A stretch of DNA of 64,000 bases from Polyangium sp. y55x31 (lineage in GTDB: Bacteria > Myxococcota_A > Polyangia > Polyangiales > Polyangiaceae), in the NCBI RefSeq assembly GCF_029946505.1, contig NZ_JARZHG010000026.1:62001-126000 (forward strand). Reading direction: 5' to 3'. Under the pieces are notes generated by a model that ran no database searches, was not told the origin of the DNA, and saw only the letters and a list, made by a program, of their open reading frames with translations. Numbering within the stretch: position 1 is the stretch's first letter; the number at the start of each line of letters is the position of its first letter. Below are positions 24,296 through 34,873 of this stretch, piece by piece. The translations under genes and the position numbers were made by a program.

Positions 24296-24540
24296 CGACC
24301 CTCGAAAGGCGGGGGAGGGGTCTCTCCCCCCACGGGAGTGGACCGTCCTCGCTGCGCGGGCGGTTGTATCATTCTCGTGAGAAAGCAGAAACTATCCGGT
24401 TGTGTCCCGGTACGGATCGGGACCACCTCGCGGGACCACCGGCCGAGCCACCCGTCGGAACGACGCAATTCGACGCTCCGGGCTTCGGGGCGCCCGAGAG
24501 GCGCCCTTCGCCCCGCACCCCGTGCTACGAAGGGGCCAGC
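24296..24540. promoter_or_regulatory. Divergent promoter region, ompA-like/NtrC-like
   Basis: These 245 nt contain no gene. A 7-bp stem (24311-24317 with 24324-24330) lies in the presumed 5' leader of the OmpA-family mRNA. A TTCTC-GT-GAGAA inverted repeat is at 24372-24383. Neither has a recognised binding protein. Confidence 0.4.
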
Positions 24541-25928
<1,388 letters not shown>

Positions 25929-25932
<4 letters not shown>

Positions 25933-26960
25933 GCGAGGCAGCGGCGATCGACGTGGGCGGCGGCGCGGAGAGCGGCGGCGCGGACAGCGGCGCGGCGAGT
26001 GAGAACACGACCGCGGGCGAGACGTTGATCGAGGTGCGAGGCCTCAAGAAGACCTTCCGCATCGGGTTCTGGGGCCGCCGCGTCGAGGCCGTGAAGGGCG
26101 TCGACTTCGATGTTCGGCGCGGTGAGATCTTCGGCTTCCTCGGGCCGAACGGCGCGGGCAAGACCACGACGATCAAGATGCTCACGGGCCTCATCAAGCC
26201 CACGGGCGGCGAGGCGTTCCTCTTCGGCGCGCGCGTGCCGAGCGCGGAGGCGCGGCGCCGGATCGGGTTTCTCCCGGAGAACCCTTACGTCTACCCGTAC
26301 CTGACCCCGCGCGAGTTCGTCACGCTCTGCGGCCGCCTCTCGGGCCTCGCGGGCGCCGCGCTCTCGTCGCGCACGCAGGCGATGCTCGACAAGGTGGGCA
26401 TCACGTACGCGGCCGACAGGCCGGTGCGCCGCCTCTCGAAGGGCATGCTCCAGCGGACGGGGCTCGCGGCGGCGCTCGTCTCGGATCCAGAGCTGCTCGT
26501 GCTGGACGAGCCGATGAGCGGCCTCGATCCGGTGGGGCGCAAGGAAGTGCGCGACCTCATCCTCGAAGAGCGCGCGTCGGGCCGGACCATCTTCTTCTCG
26601 ACGCACATCCTGAGCGACGTCGAGGCGATGTGTGATCGCGTGGCCATCCTGCGCGAGGGCCGCGTCGTCGTGCGTGGCGCGCTTCGCAAGCTCCTGCGCG
26701 GCGACGTGCTCCGGACCGACGTGACGCTCGCGGGCGCGAGCGAGGCGCTCCGCCGATCGTTTGCACAGCAAGGGCATGGCGTGCGCACGCGCGCGGACGT
26801 GGTCGTGGTGGAGATCGAGGGCGAGAGGCAGGTCGGCGACGTGCTCCGGGCGGCGCTCGACGACGGCGCGCAGGTCATCGAGGTCGTCCCGCGGCGCGAG
26901 ACGCTCGAGGACCTCTTCATGCGACGGGCGCTCTCGCAGGGTTTGGCGCGGGGGGATTGA
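25929..26960 (+). CDS. ABC transporter ATP-binding protein (orphan)
   Basis: The 343-residue protein has ~35 low-complexity N-terminal residues (Gly/Ala/Ser) before an ABC domain. That domain has Walker [11 protein letters not shown] (~73), signature [12 protein letters not shown] (~169) and Walker [14 protein letters not shown] (~192), plus an H-loop in FFSTHIL. The C-terminal part (~270-343) resembles the regulatory tail of ABC-2/NatA-type ATPases. No permease gene lies nearby: the next gene is on the other strand. Coupling to the NtrC-type regulator is unusual. It could energise a distant ABC-2 permease or act with the regulator. Confidence 0.88.
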
Positions 26961-27420
26961 ATCCCGCCCCGAACCGTTCCGCGAATTCCTTCATCAGCCG
27001 TCCATAATCCGCGGGATCGGGAAAGCCCTTGAAGGCGTGCAGGGCGGGCGTCGTCGCCCAGGGGAGTTTTTCCTCGATACACGTCTCGATGAACGGCCAG
27101 AACCAGCTCGCATCGTCGAGCATCGTCGGGCGGACGATGACGATCGTGTCGGCGCCGGGGGGCCGGTTGAACATCCAGCTCTTGCAATGAGGGCAAAAGA
27201 AATGGCGGACCGGGCCGTGCAGGCCGCCGAGCACGGGCTCGCCCTGCGTCACCTGCAAGGCGTCGCTCGGAAGCAAGATGCCGAGCGAAAAGGCGCTGCC
27301 GCTCATCCGCTGGCAGCCTTTGCAATGGCAGGCCGCCGTGACCATCGGCGGGGCGGTGATCTTCAGCCGAACCTGACCACAGCGGCATCCACCTTCCCAG
27401 GGCAATTTCCAGTCGTTCAT
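26917..27420 (-). CDS. GFA/CENP-V family zinc protein
   Basis: The 167-residue protein has the cysteine set of the glutathione-dependent formaldehyde-activating (GFA) fold: GGCRCGQVR (~10-18), CHCKGCQR (~31-38) and [10 protein letters not shown] (~75-84). It probably binds one or two zinc ions. Most bacterial members have no tested reaction, and some are spontaneous S-hydroxymethylglutathione adduct-forming proteins. The 3' end overlaps the ABC ATPase gene by 44 nt in opposite orientation, so both stop codons lie inside the partner gene. Confidence 0.85.
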   Translation of the reverse strand: MNDWKLPWEGGCRCGQVRLKITAPPMVTAACHCKGCQRMSGSAFSLGILLPSDALQVTQGEPVLGGLHGPVRHFFCPHCKSWMFNRPPGADTIVIVRPTMLDDASWFWPFIETCIEEKLPWATTPALHAFKGFPDPADYGRLMKEFAERFGAGFNPPAPNPARAPVA

Positions 27421-27608
27421 CTCGCCTCCCGTTCGGCCTATGTGTGGCAGGTTCGCCGGACAGTCAAGGCCAGCGCGCCTCGTGGTCTTGGCGGCGCGCG
27501 ACCGTGATCGGCGATTCGGTTTGTCGGCGTGGGGTTCGGACAGCGTCCGATTCGTGGGGCGGCGCGCGCCCTTGGCCGCGCTAGGCTCGCGGCCTTCCTG
27601 GAGGAATC

Positions 27609-28127
27609 ATGCGCTTTTTGCTTCGATCACTCGTCCTTCTCTCGCTCGCCTCGGGCCTGCTCGCCTGTGGGGATGATTCGAACACGAACGGCCCGGGCGG
27701 CTCCGGCGACTGCACCTGCTCCGTGACGATCGGCAGCGACTCGCAGGAGCTCGCGTGCGGCGAGGCGACGTGTGTCGGGCCGATCGACGACGACCGGTGG
27801 GTGACCTGCGGCGAGGGCGGCCCGGTCATCGGAAACAGGCTTTGCATTCTCGATCGCTGGGAGGCGACCACGGCCAAGTCGTTCGATTGTGATGGCCGGC
27901 AGACCTGCGCCCCCGACACGTATTGCGTCGTTCGCGCCGGCGAGCCGCCGCGGCAGACCGAGTGCCGGCCCCTCCCCGCCGGGTGTACGCCGATGACGAA
28001 CGGCAGCGACTTCTGCGATTGTCTCGAGCCGGACGCGTTGACCGCCGGCGTCTGCGCCGGAGCGTCCTACATCAATAGCTGCGACTACACCGATCCGCGC
28101 GCGATGCAGGTCTTCTGCAACGATTGA
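27609..28127 (+). CDS. Cys-rich lipoprotein
   Basis: The 172-residue product has a signal peptide with lipobox GLLAC (Cys20) and 16 or so cysteines, several in CxC or CxxC spacing (GDCTCS, FCDCLE). No catalytic motif is visible. A GGAGGA lies just before the ATG. The ~190 nt upstream hold no gene. It is monocistronic on this strand and converges with a TetR-family regulator 16 nt downstream. Function unknown; disulfide-bonded surface protein is the likeliest reading. Confidence 0.78.
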   Translation: MRFLLRSLVLLSLASGLLACGDDSNTNGPGGSGDCTCSVTIGSDSQELACGEATCVGPIDDDRWVTCGEGGPVIGNRLCILDRWEATTAKSFDCDGRQTCAPDTYCVVRAGEPPRQTECRPLPAGCTPMTNGSDFCDCLEPDALTAGVCAGASYINSCDYTDPRAMQVFCND

Positions 28128-28143
28128 GCCCCACGAAGCAGGC

Positions 28144-28764
28144 TCAGCTCGGGAATACCAGCCGCAATGCGACCCGGGCGACGTGATCTTCCACGATCCG
28201 CCGCCCGGCTTCGCCTCCAACGCCCGCGATCTGCTCGAGGTCCGCGTCCGCGAGCAATGCGAGGTGCATGATGAGGCCGGTCATCGTCTGGATCGTCAGC
28301 CGCGCCTCGGCGACGCCGAGGCCGCCCATGTTTCCGATCAGCGAAGCGAACGCGTCGAGCATGGGCCCGCGCACCTGCCGGGCCCGTTGCGGCTCGAGGT
28401 GCCCGAGCTGTGCATTGAGCTTCGCGCGCAGCTTGAGGCTTTGCCGCTCCGCGACCGCAAAACAATAGATTCGCCGCGCCGTCTCCTCGATCACGGCGCG
28501 TGTATCCGATCGCGTCGCGAGCGGGGCGAGCTCGACGACCAGCGCGCCGAGCCGCTCGTAGTACGTGTCGAGACACGCCTCCAGCAAACTCTCCTTCGTC
28601 GGGAAGTAGTAGTGGATCGTCCCCAGGCTCACGCCCGCGCGTGTCGCGACCTGCCGGACCGACACGTCGACGTCGCCCTCCTCCGTCTCGACCAGCTCGT
28701 GTCGCGCCGCGGAGACGATCCGGTTCCAGGTCTCCTCGGAGCAAGCATCCTTGGGGCGCACCAT
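28144..28764 (-). CDS. TetR/AcrR-family transcriptional regulator
   Basis: From the ATG at 28764 the product has 206 residues. The N-terminal helix-turn-helix is clear (VSVRQVATRAGVSLGTIHYYF at ~35-55) and the rest is an all-helical ligand domain. An upstream start at 28800 would add 12 residues. TetR-type proteins usually repress a neighbouring operon in the absence of a ligand. Here the nearest candidate is the propeller lipoprotein gene at 28822-29976, on the same strand, or an unlinked target. No operator palindrome could be fixed by eye. Confidence 0.85.
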   Translation of the reverse strand: MVRPKDACSEETWNRIVSAARHELVETEEGDVDVSVRQVATRAGVSLGTIHYYFPTKESLLEACLDTYYERLGALVVELAPLATRSDTRAVIEETARRIYCFAVAERQSLKLRAKLNAQLGHLEPQRARQVRGPMLDAFASLIGNMGGLGVAEARLTIQTMTGLIMHLALLADADLEQIAGVGGEAGRRIVEDHVARVALRLVFPS

Positions 28765-28821
28765 CGATGGCGCGGTAGCATGCTCGTGCAGCACGCACAC
28801 CCGACTTCGTCCCCGCGACGC

Positions 28822-29976
28822 TCAGAGCAGGCAAATGTGGTCCGGCACGAAATCCTGGACGCCGAGGTGCACGATCGTCCCCTTGTCGCCCACGAGAAAT
28901 CCATCCACGAGCTCGTAAGCGACGTCGTGGAAATCCACCTCGAAGGGCAATTTCACTTTTTCGAGATTGTGTCTATCGGAGAACAGGCCTCCCTGGAACC
29001 ACACCGTGCTCCGACGCCCCACGGCCAGCATTTCGCTGATCCCGCCCCAGTGGTTGTGCTCCACGGCGCGAATCTCTTCCCCCGCGATGAAATCCTTCGC
29101 CACGGACCAGGGCGCGAACGAGGCCGGCGGTTCGGGCTCGCCCTTGTCCGTCGGCACGTACGAGAGCCAAACCCCGTCGCCCATGATCTGCGCCCCGTCC
29201 GCCACACGCAGCGCCGCCTGCGTCGGCGGGGGACGCGGGATACACACGAGCTCCCCCTCCCGGGATCTGCAATACACCATCGTCCCTGCCGCGCCGACGG
29301 CGCACAGATATCCTCCGCAGCCCCCGATGCCATACAGATCCGCCGTCGTCCGCGTCTTGACGGTCCGCCAGACCCCCTCGAGCGACCGCTGCACCATCAC
29401 CCCGCCCGCGCCCACGGCCACGGTCGTTTTGCCGAGGTGGTCCAATGCGAAGAGATCCGCGGACGTCCCCGTCGATTCGACCCGCCAAACGCCGGAGAGG
29501 TCGCGGAAGACGGCCGTCCCGTTCGACCCCACCGCGAGGTAGGGGTGGTTTTTCCTCCGCTCTTCCGTGAGGGTCTCCCCCTCCTTGTAATGGATCACCG
29601 GGACCAGGGCGTGGAGGTTCTCCGTCGTCCCCGTGGTCTCGGGTTGCCAGCCCGTCTTCGGATCACGCAGGAGCGCCGTCCCGTGGTCGCCCACGACGAG
29701 GATCCGCCCGCCTCGGATCATGTGGATCGCGCGCAGCGACTCCGTCGTGCCGCTGTCCTCCCGCTCGAATCGATACAGGTAGCCGCCGGGTTTTCCCGGG
29801 AAGATCTTCTCCGGCGAGTGCCGCATCTCGAAGGGTTTCGGATCGTGGCCCATCGACACGAGCGGTTTTTCCATGGCGGGCGGCGGGCCGCACCGATCCA
29901 TGCTCGCTCCGGCATGCGAGGCGCAGGCCGGGAGCCCGAGCAGGCTCGCCAGCACGATTGCGCGTTCCGCCTTCAT
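28822..29976 (-). CDS. Beta-propeller-like lipoprotein
   Basis: The 384-residue product has a signal peptide with lipobox LGLPAC. It then has six or so repeats of about 45-50 residues in which a GDHGTALLRD/GSNGTAVFRD/GAGGVMVQRS/GAAGTMVYCR strand recurs. This is the pattern of photosystem-II-assembly-like (YCF48/BNR) propellers. Such domains bind proteins or sugars on the outer surface. GAGG precedes the ATG, and the ATG overlaps the stop of the upstream lipoprotein (ATGA), so the two are one operon. No enzymatic site is seen. Confidence 0.75.
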   Translation of the reverse strand: MKAERAIVLASLLGLPACASHAGASMDRCGPPPAMEKPLVSMGHDPKPFEMRHSPEKIFPGKPGGYLYRFEREDSGTTESLRAIHMIRGGRILVVGDHGTALLRDPKTGWQPETTGTTENLHALVPVIHYKEGETLTEERRKNHPYLAVGSNGTAVFRDLSGVWRVESTGTSADLFALDHLGKTTVAVGAGGVMVQRSLEGVWRTVKTRTTADLYGIGGCGGYLCAVGAAGTMVYCRSREGELVCIPRPPPTQAALRVADGAQIMGDGVWLSYVPTDKGEPEPPASFAPWSVAKDFIAGEEIRAVEHNHWGGISEMLAVGRRSTVWFQGGLFSDRHNLEKVKLPFEVDFHDVAYELVDGFLVGDKGTIVHLGVQDFVPDHICLL

Positions 29977-30890
29977 TGTTTCACCTCCTCGGCGTCGATC
30001 ACGTAGGCCCCGGCGAGCCGGGCCTCGTCGAGGTGGCTCCCATTCGTGTTCCGATCGCCGAGCTGCGTCGAATCCAGCACCACGAAATGGTCGCCCGCCG
30101 GCAGGTCGGCCGTGACCTCCACCTCGTATTGCCCCGCCTCCGCGGGGGTGCAGACGACCGGCTTTTCGTGGCAACCGCTCCGGATCTCCAGCGCGAGCTG
30201 AAAATGCGCCGCCGCGCGCAGGCGGATGCGCGTCGGCGCGGCCAGGGAGAGCCGGTGCACGGATCCTCCCCCGAGGAGGCCACACGAGGCGCGCGCGCCC
30301 CCTGATTTCGATTCGAACGCCCCGTACGTCCGTTCGCCTGGACGAAGGAGCGGCGCGCCGGCGCAGAGCGGCGCGACGAGCGCGGGCTCCTCGGGGCGGA
30401 TCACCGCGGTCTCCGAGGTGTCGCGATCGACGCGCAACGTGTACGGCCCCGCCTCGTCCCAGAGGTTTCCGTCGACGATGACCCAGTAGAAATCGGGTTC
30501 GAGCGGGAGCGACAGCGTCGCCTTTTGGCCCGCATGCGCGCCCTTGCAGCCGATCCCGGTGCGACCCGGGCCCCCGAGCTTCTTCTGGATCTGGATCACA
30601 CCCTCGAACGTCTCGGGGACGAATTCGAAGCGGTAGCTCGCCGTCTCGCGCACCTCGAAGCCGTAGAGGTGATCGAGGTCCTGACCCGTGCGTCCGCCGT
30701 TTTTGCAGTACGAGCCGCCGCTATGGTCCGGCGAGCGCGTGTCCCCGCGCGAAACCTTGCCGAGCTCGAGGATCCTCTTCGGTTCGGTGAGGACCGGCGT
30801 ATTCGGCGTCGTGTTGATCCGCGGGACCTTCGCGCACGCCGAGAGCACGAGCATCAGTGCGGTGAGCAGAGGGGCAGGGGAGAGCCTCAT
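29973..30890 (-). CDS. Lipoprotein of unknown function
   Basis: This 305-residue lipoprotein, from the ATG at 30890, has lipobox LVLSAC (~21). The mature part is mainly beta strands in two halves separated by ~20 residues (ALVAPLCAGAPLL). One half has several features of bacterial pre-peptidase C-terminal-like sandwich domains, with the FYWVIVDG and HFVVLDST strands as repeats. There is no metal or nucleophile motif. It is coupled by a 4-nt overlap to the propeller lipoprotein, suggesting that the two proteins act together at the envelope. Confidence 0.7.
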   Translation of the reverse strand: MRLSPAPLLTALMLVLSACAKVPRINTTPNTPVLTEPKRILELGKVSRGDTRSPDHSGGSYCKNGGRTGQDLDHLYGFEVRETASYRFEFVPETFEGVIQIQKKLGGPGRTGIGCKGAHAGQKATLSLPLEPDFYWVIVDGNLWDEAGPYTLRVDRDTSETAVIRPEEPALVAPLCAGAPLLRPGERTYGAFESKSGGARASCGLLGGGSVHRLSLAAPTRIRLRAAAHFQLALEIRSGCHEKPVVCTPAEAGQYEVEVTADLPAGDHFVVLDSTQLGDRNTNGSHLDEARLAGAYVIDAEEVKQ

Positions 30891-31044
30891 GACGGCCGCG
30901 CCATCTTGCCCAGGACGACAGGGCGCGTCCACGAGGAAGGTGAGGTCGGACGCACGCGAGGGCGTGGGCTGCTACATCGCCCGATCCCATTCAGGCGTCC
31001 GCGAGGCTTTGCGCGTCGAAGACGACACGGGCTGGACGGCAATG

Positions 31045-31839
31045 TCAGGGCGTTCCGGTCGCTTCCGGTGCCGGCGGCGTCTGCTCGATCTCCCCCGTCT
31101 CCGGGTTCACGTCCTCGATCGGCTTCCGATCCCGGAGGTAACGGCGGATCGCTTCGTTTTGCACGAGGATCGGCGAAAGGAGCGCTCCGCGCGTTGCCAG
31201 GTCGGCCTCGTTGTCCGAGGGGTATTTCCCGAGGATCATCGCCACGACCTGAAGCAGGAGCGACTGTCCCTTGGCACGCGCGTCCTTGACCTGGGCATAC
31301 GTCAAGGTCCCGCCCGTCCCCTCGATGGCGGCGCGGTATTGCCCTTCGAGGCCCGCGAGCCGCGCCACCTGCCGCGTGAGACCGAGCTCCGTCACGAGAG
31401 CCTTGTAATCGGGCTCGTTCACCCGCTCCAGAATGCGGTTCACCTCGGCCAGCTCGTCCACGAAGCCGAGCGTCGTGATGGCGCCGACGCCCTTCGGGAA
31501 CAGGACGTCGAGCATCTTGAGCGCCGCGTCTGCGATCGGATCGCCCGGCGCGCAGGCGCGGATCTGCGCGTCCGCGCCGTCGCGGAAGGCGCCGAGGGCG
31601 GCGTCGACGTAGATGTCGAGCTGCCTGGCTTCGGGCGAAAACGTCGATTGCTTTCGCCCGGCCCATCGCGCCTCCAGCGCGCGCGTGTCCGTGTCATAGG
31701 CGATCGCGTTGCCCGTGTGCCCCACGAGGTCGATGAGTTCAGAAGCCTGGGCGAGCTTTCGCACCTGGTGCAGGGCGAAGAGCCGCCGACCGGTCGAAAA
31801 CGTGTACAGGCGAATCAGAGAGTCGAGAGAAGGTCCCAT
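31045..31839 (-). CDS. Hypothetical helical protein
   Basis: This 264-residue product from the ATG at 31839 is predicted to be almost entirely alpha-helical and acidic/basic mixed, without a signal peptide or cysteines apart from one near the middle. I see no known motif. A DUF-type cytoplasmic protein is possible. Codon use is typical of the window, and the frame is closed on both sides, so the gene is real. It is 154 nt upstream of the lipoprotein operon on the same strand and its role is unknown. Confidence 0.65.
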   Translation of the reverse strand: MGPSLDSLIRLYTFSTGRRLFALHQVRKLAQASELIDLVGHTGNAIAYDTDTRALEARWAGRKQSTFSPEARQLDIYVDAALGAFRDGADAQIRACAPGDPIADAALKMLDVLFPKGVGAITTLGFVDELAEVNRILERVNEPDYKALVTELGLTRQVARLAGLEGQYRAAIEGTGGTLTYAQVKDARAKGQSLLLQVVAMILGKYPSDNEADLATRGALLSPILVQNEAIRRYLRDRKPIEDVNPETGEIEQTPPAPEATGTP

Positions 31840-32484
31840 GCAGGCTGTCCTCGGGTACGTCGGCCCTCCGGTAGGGTGGGCGTGATGCGGACGACACGTT
31901 GGATCGACGTCGACCCGGAAGGCAAGGGAGATCCGTGGCCCCGACACCATCCCGGGCGCGGGCTGGCTGGGAGCCCGAAGCGTGGAGGTCGCACCAGGGT
32001 CGTGGTGGGTGGAGGTCTCGCCTCGTGGGGCTTGGACGCGGGTCGAAACGGGCTACACCCTCTTCCTTCGCGACACGAACCCAGCGCGAGCCGGGCGCCG
32101 CCCGCCCATGTTCGTCGGTGACCTCGGTCCGAGGGGGCTGCTCCCCGTTGCAAGTGGCGTCCGATGCTCGAACGAAGAGGGCCACGTCCGACCCGAGCGA
32201 GGTTCGTGTCGCGTCGTTCGAGGGCGGAGGTCTGCTCTCGTCGGGTTCGAGGCGGCGATTCGTCGGGGGTGAGCCGCCTTTTGCCGGGTGCGTGTCGGAG
32301 CTTGGACGGGGCAGCTCCACGTGGGTCCGTGATGGAGAAGGAAACCGGGTGGGCGCGAGCCAGGTGGAGCGAGGCTCGGGTAGGGCGCGATGAGGGGCGC
32401 GGGCGCCTCGGCTGGGGGTCGAACGGGTGCAGGCGGCAGGCGAATTCGTGCTCACATTTGACACAGCATCCAGCTGTACGTCGT
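31840..32484. other. Gene-free region of ~645 nt, G-rich on plus strand
   Basis: Open frames cross this region on both strands, but their products are Arg/Pro/Ser-rich and have no domain pattern. I therefore call no gene. The plus strand is unusually rich in G (GGTGGAG, GGGTCG, GAGGCGG words). A near-consensus -35 box lies at its right end. It may be decayed coding DNA, a long leader or an RNA gene. Confidence 0.45.
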
Positions 32485-32486
32485 AT
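32458..32486 (+). promoter_or_regulatory. Possible sigma-70-type promoter
   Basis: An exact TTGACA at 32458-32463 is followed, 17 nt later, by TCGTAT (32481-32486), a weak -10. If used, transcription would begin at about 32492, just before the ATG codons at 32497 and 32503, giving a leaderless or near-leaderless mRNA. Confidence 0.3.
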
Positions 32487-33105
32487 GGACAGCAACATGT
32501 CGATGCGCAAGATTCGATACGGTCTGACCAGGGGGGTGTGGTTGCTGGTCGCTCTCTCCGCCGCGCTGAACATCTCCTGCGGGAACTCCAACCCCGAGGT
32601 CGTGCGGGACACGACAGGCGCGACGTTTTCGTGGACGTGCGCTGAAGACGGCTCTTACAACGAGGGCTGCGCGATAAAGCCCCTCGATGCGCCGCCGCCG
32701 GCGCAGTGCGACAGCAGCAGCGGCGAGAGCGGCAAGGTTTTTTATTCGTATGCCTGGGGTAGGTTCATCGAGATCTGCTCGGTCGTCGGGTTGGACAGCG
32801 GCGCGTGGTTCACTGATGCGTCGATGTGCAGGTTCGTCGCGTGCGACGCGGACGACGAGTGCCCGCAATTTCCGAACGCCGAGTACGCGTGCTCCGCCGG
32901 CCTGTGCCAGAACGTCGAGCTGAAGGGAGAGATCCGCGAGAAAGGGGACGTGGTCACGCTCTGCATGGCCGACGAGCCGCGCCCCTCGGATTGCCGAGCG
33001 CAGCTCGAGGACCCCGAGGTAGCGGCGCAGTTCCAGCTCGCGCACGCGAGCTGCGATAGCGCGACCGGCGTCTGCAAGGTCCCTGCGGATTGCCTGCAGC
33101 CCTGA
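32485..33105 (+). CDS. Cys-rich lipoprotein
   Basis: This product has 206 residues from the ATG at 32485; ATGs at 32497 and 32503 give shorter versions and are equally plausible. The leader ends in the lipobox ALNISC. The mature part contains about 13 cysteines and acidic segments (CDADDECPQFPNAEYACSAG) that look like a small disulfide-rich binding domain. No catalytic residues are seen. It lies 95 nt upstream of a second lipoprotein gene on the same strand, and the two may be cotranscribed. Confidence 0.75.
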   Translation: MDSNMSMRKIRYGLTRGVWLLVALSAALNISCGNSNPEVVRDTTGATFSWTCAEDGSYNEGCAIKPLDAPPPAQCDSSSGESGKVFYSYAWGRFIEICSVVGLDSGAWFTDASMCRFVACDADDECPQFPNAEYACSAGLCQNVELKGEIREKGDVVTLCMADEPRPSDCRAQLEDPEVAAQFQLAHASCDSATGVCKVPADCLQP

Positions 33106-33200
33106 GGGCCCGGGTCGACCAGAGGACCCGACGCATCGACCGGTTTCGCAGCCCGCGGAGCATCCCTCTCGCAACAAACGCAAGATTCAGGGGTACCCAA

Positions 33201-34769
33201 ATGCCTGCAGTATGCGACTTCATCGGTTCACGGGGCCCCCGTTCCGCACGGGTGGGGCCGGCCCGGCTTCTTCTCCGTGCAGCCCTCCTGTCCCTTGCAG
33301 CGTGCGGCGGTGAGGAACCCGTCTTCACGAAGCTCTTTACGAGCGAGCACTTCGAGTACTACGTGCAAGAGGGAGGCACACCGCCGTGCGACGGCACCGC
33401 CCAGTGGCTCGAGCGCTACTACAGCGCGAACGCCAAGTTCCTGGGCGCAACCCTCCCACCTGGCGAGAGAATCCAATATTACTATGCTCGAAGCAAAGAA
33501 GGGCTTTCTAGATGCGGTACTGTCGGCGCGGCTGGCTGTGCGGATGGTACGACGATTTACTCCTTTAATCCGGTGCATCCTCACGAGATTGTGCATGCCA
33601 ATGCCTCTCTCATGGGACAGGCGCCGGCCCTTTTTATGGAGGGGCTCGCCGATGTCCTCGGCTGCCTCAACACGCTCGACAGCCAAGGACCCCTCGATAC
33701 GTCCGATCCTATCGAGACGCTGGTGGAAACAGAAGCTTTTTATGGCTGGGTCGCGGCGAACGGCTTCGGGGTGTACAACGCGAGCGCGAGCTTCGTGCGA
33801 TTTCTCATCGACAAGTTCGGCTCGTCGCGCTTCTTGTCGTTCTATGCGCGTGCGCCGCAACATGGGTCTCGTCAGGAGATCGATGCCGTGTTTCAGGCTG
33901 AATTCGGGGTTCGCCTCGATGAGGCGTTCTCAGGTTGGCGGACGGAACCACCTCAATACTTAGGTGACCTGTGTCTCAGGCTCATGGATTGCGATCCGAG
34001 CATGCCGTCGCTGACCGACACCGACGCAACGTTGGGCTGTGGACCTTGGGGCGGCGGCTTTATACAGGAGGCGCTCCTTCGGTTCGAGGTCCCGAACGAT
34101 CGCATCCTCCATGTCACGATGGATCCTGTCCCGACGGATCCGTACTTCTCGTCGAGCGTCGGCTTCTATCGATGTGCCGGCGGCGATGCCGTCGGCACGT
34201 TCGGCAGAGCCACCGGGGCTCGTTTGGGCGCAGACCGCAACTTCTACATCGATCCTGCGCAGCCGGGGAGCGCCTTTGCGCTGGACGTGCCGCCGGGCGA
34301 ATACGTGGCATGGTTCCAGGGACCTGGAGAAACTCGGATTCATCCCGAGGTCGAGGAGCGGCTGAGCCCGATGAGAAATACCTCCTGCCAGCCGGCGGAG
34401 GAGCCGCTCGCTCTGGACGACAAGCATCCGACGACGCTGACGACGCGATGGATCGAACGGCCTTGCCAGGGGCCGTGGTGCCCGGGACAAAGCTGGGACG
34501 TGTCGATCGGGACGACGGGAGGAGCGCTGGAGGCACAAGTTGTCGCCTTCGGCGTTGAGCCGAATTTCTCCCCAGGCGAGCTCTACATCTGCTCGGAGCC
34601 GTGCCCGGAGGACACGAGCCATTGCGAGCTGCTCGCATTGGACACCGTGCACAACCGTCCCGTCCGATCGAAACAGACCTTCGAACCCGGCACCGTATTG
34701 CACCTGGGCGCACCGGCGGCGCCGTTCGCAGATCGCTTTGCCGTGCGGCTGCGCGTCGCTCCAGAATGA
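33201..34769 (+). CDS. Gluzincin-like (peptidase MA-type) lipoprotein
   Basis: This 522-residue protein has a leader with lipobox SLAAC. An HEIVH motif at ~132 (HPHEIVHANASL) and a downstream Glu in LFMEGLADVLG resemble the HExxH...E zinc site of the peptidase MA-like superfamily. The second half is beta-rich and contains several cysteines (CSEPCPEDTSHC), a possible binding domain. It should be exported and anchored to the outer membrane; proteolysis is plausible but unproven. Its codons include more A/T-ending ones than neighbouring genes, which could reflect different origin or weak expression. Confidence 0.75.
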   Translation: MPAVCDFIGSRGPRSARVGPARLLLRAALLSLAACGGEEPVFTKLFTSEHFEYYVQEGGTPPCDGTAQWLERYYSANAKFLGATLPPGERIQYYYARSKEGLSRCGTVGAAGCADGTTIYSFNPVHPHEIVHANASLMGQAPALFMEGLADVLGCLNTLDSQGPLDTSDPIETLVETEAFYGWVAANGFGVYNASASFVRFLIDKFGSSRFLSFYARAPQHGSRQEIDAVFQAEFGVRLDEAFSGWRTEPPQYLGDLCLRLMDCDPSMPSLTDTDATLGCGPWGGGFIQEALLRFEVPNDRILHVTMDPVPTDPYFSSSVGFYRCAGGDAVGTFGRATGARLGADRNFYIDPAQPGSAFALDVPPGEYVAWFQGPGETRIHPEVEERLSPMRNTSCQPAEEPLALDDKHPTTLTTRWIERPCQGPWCPGQSWDVSIGTTGGALEAQVVAFGVEPNFSPGELYICSEPCPEDTSHCELLALDTVHNRPVRSKQTFEPGTVLHLGAPAAPFADRFAVRLRVAPE

Positions 34770-34873
34770 AGCCATCCGAGGGGTAGGTCTGGCCCGAGTC
34801 CGGTGTCGTCTCCGCCGTGCGCGCGACGCCTCGTTTCGTGTACCATCACCTCCGCGACGGGAAGGAGCTCAGG

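Noticed and set aside
28125-28146. Short TGAGCC/GGCTCA inverted repeat between convergent genes, considered as a terminator
   Set aside because: Only 6 bp with a 10-nt loop and no T-tract, and it overlaps a stop codon; too weak to call.
31739-32464. 241-residue minus-strand ORF and others in the gene-free region
   Set aside because: The products are Arg/Pro/Ser-rich, without leader, domain or ribosome-binding site.
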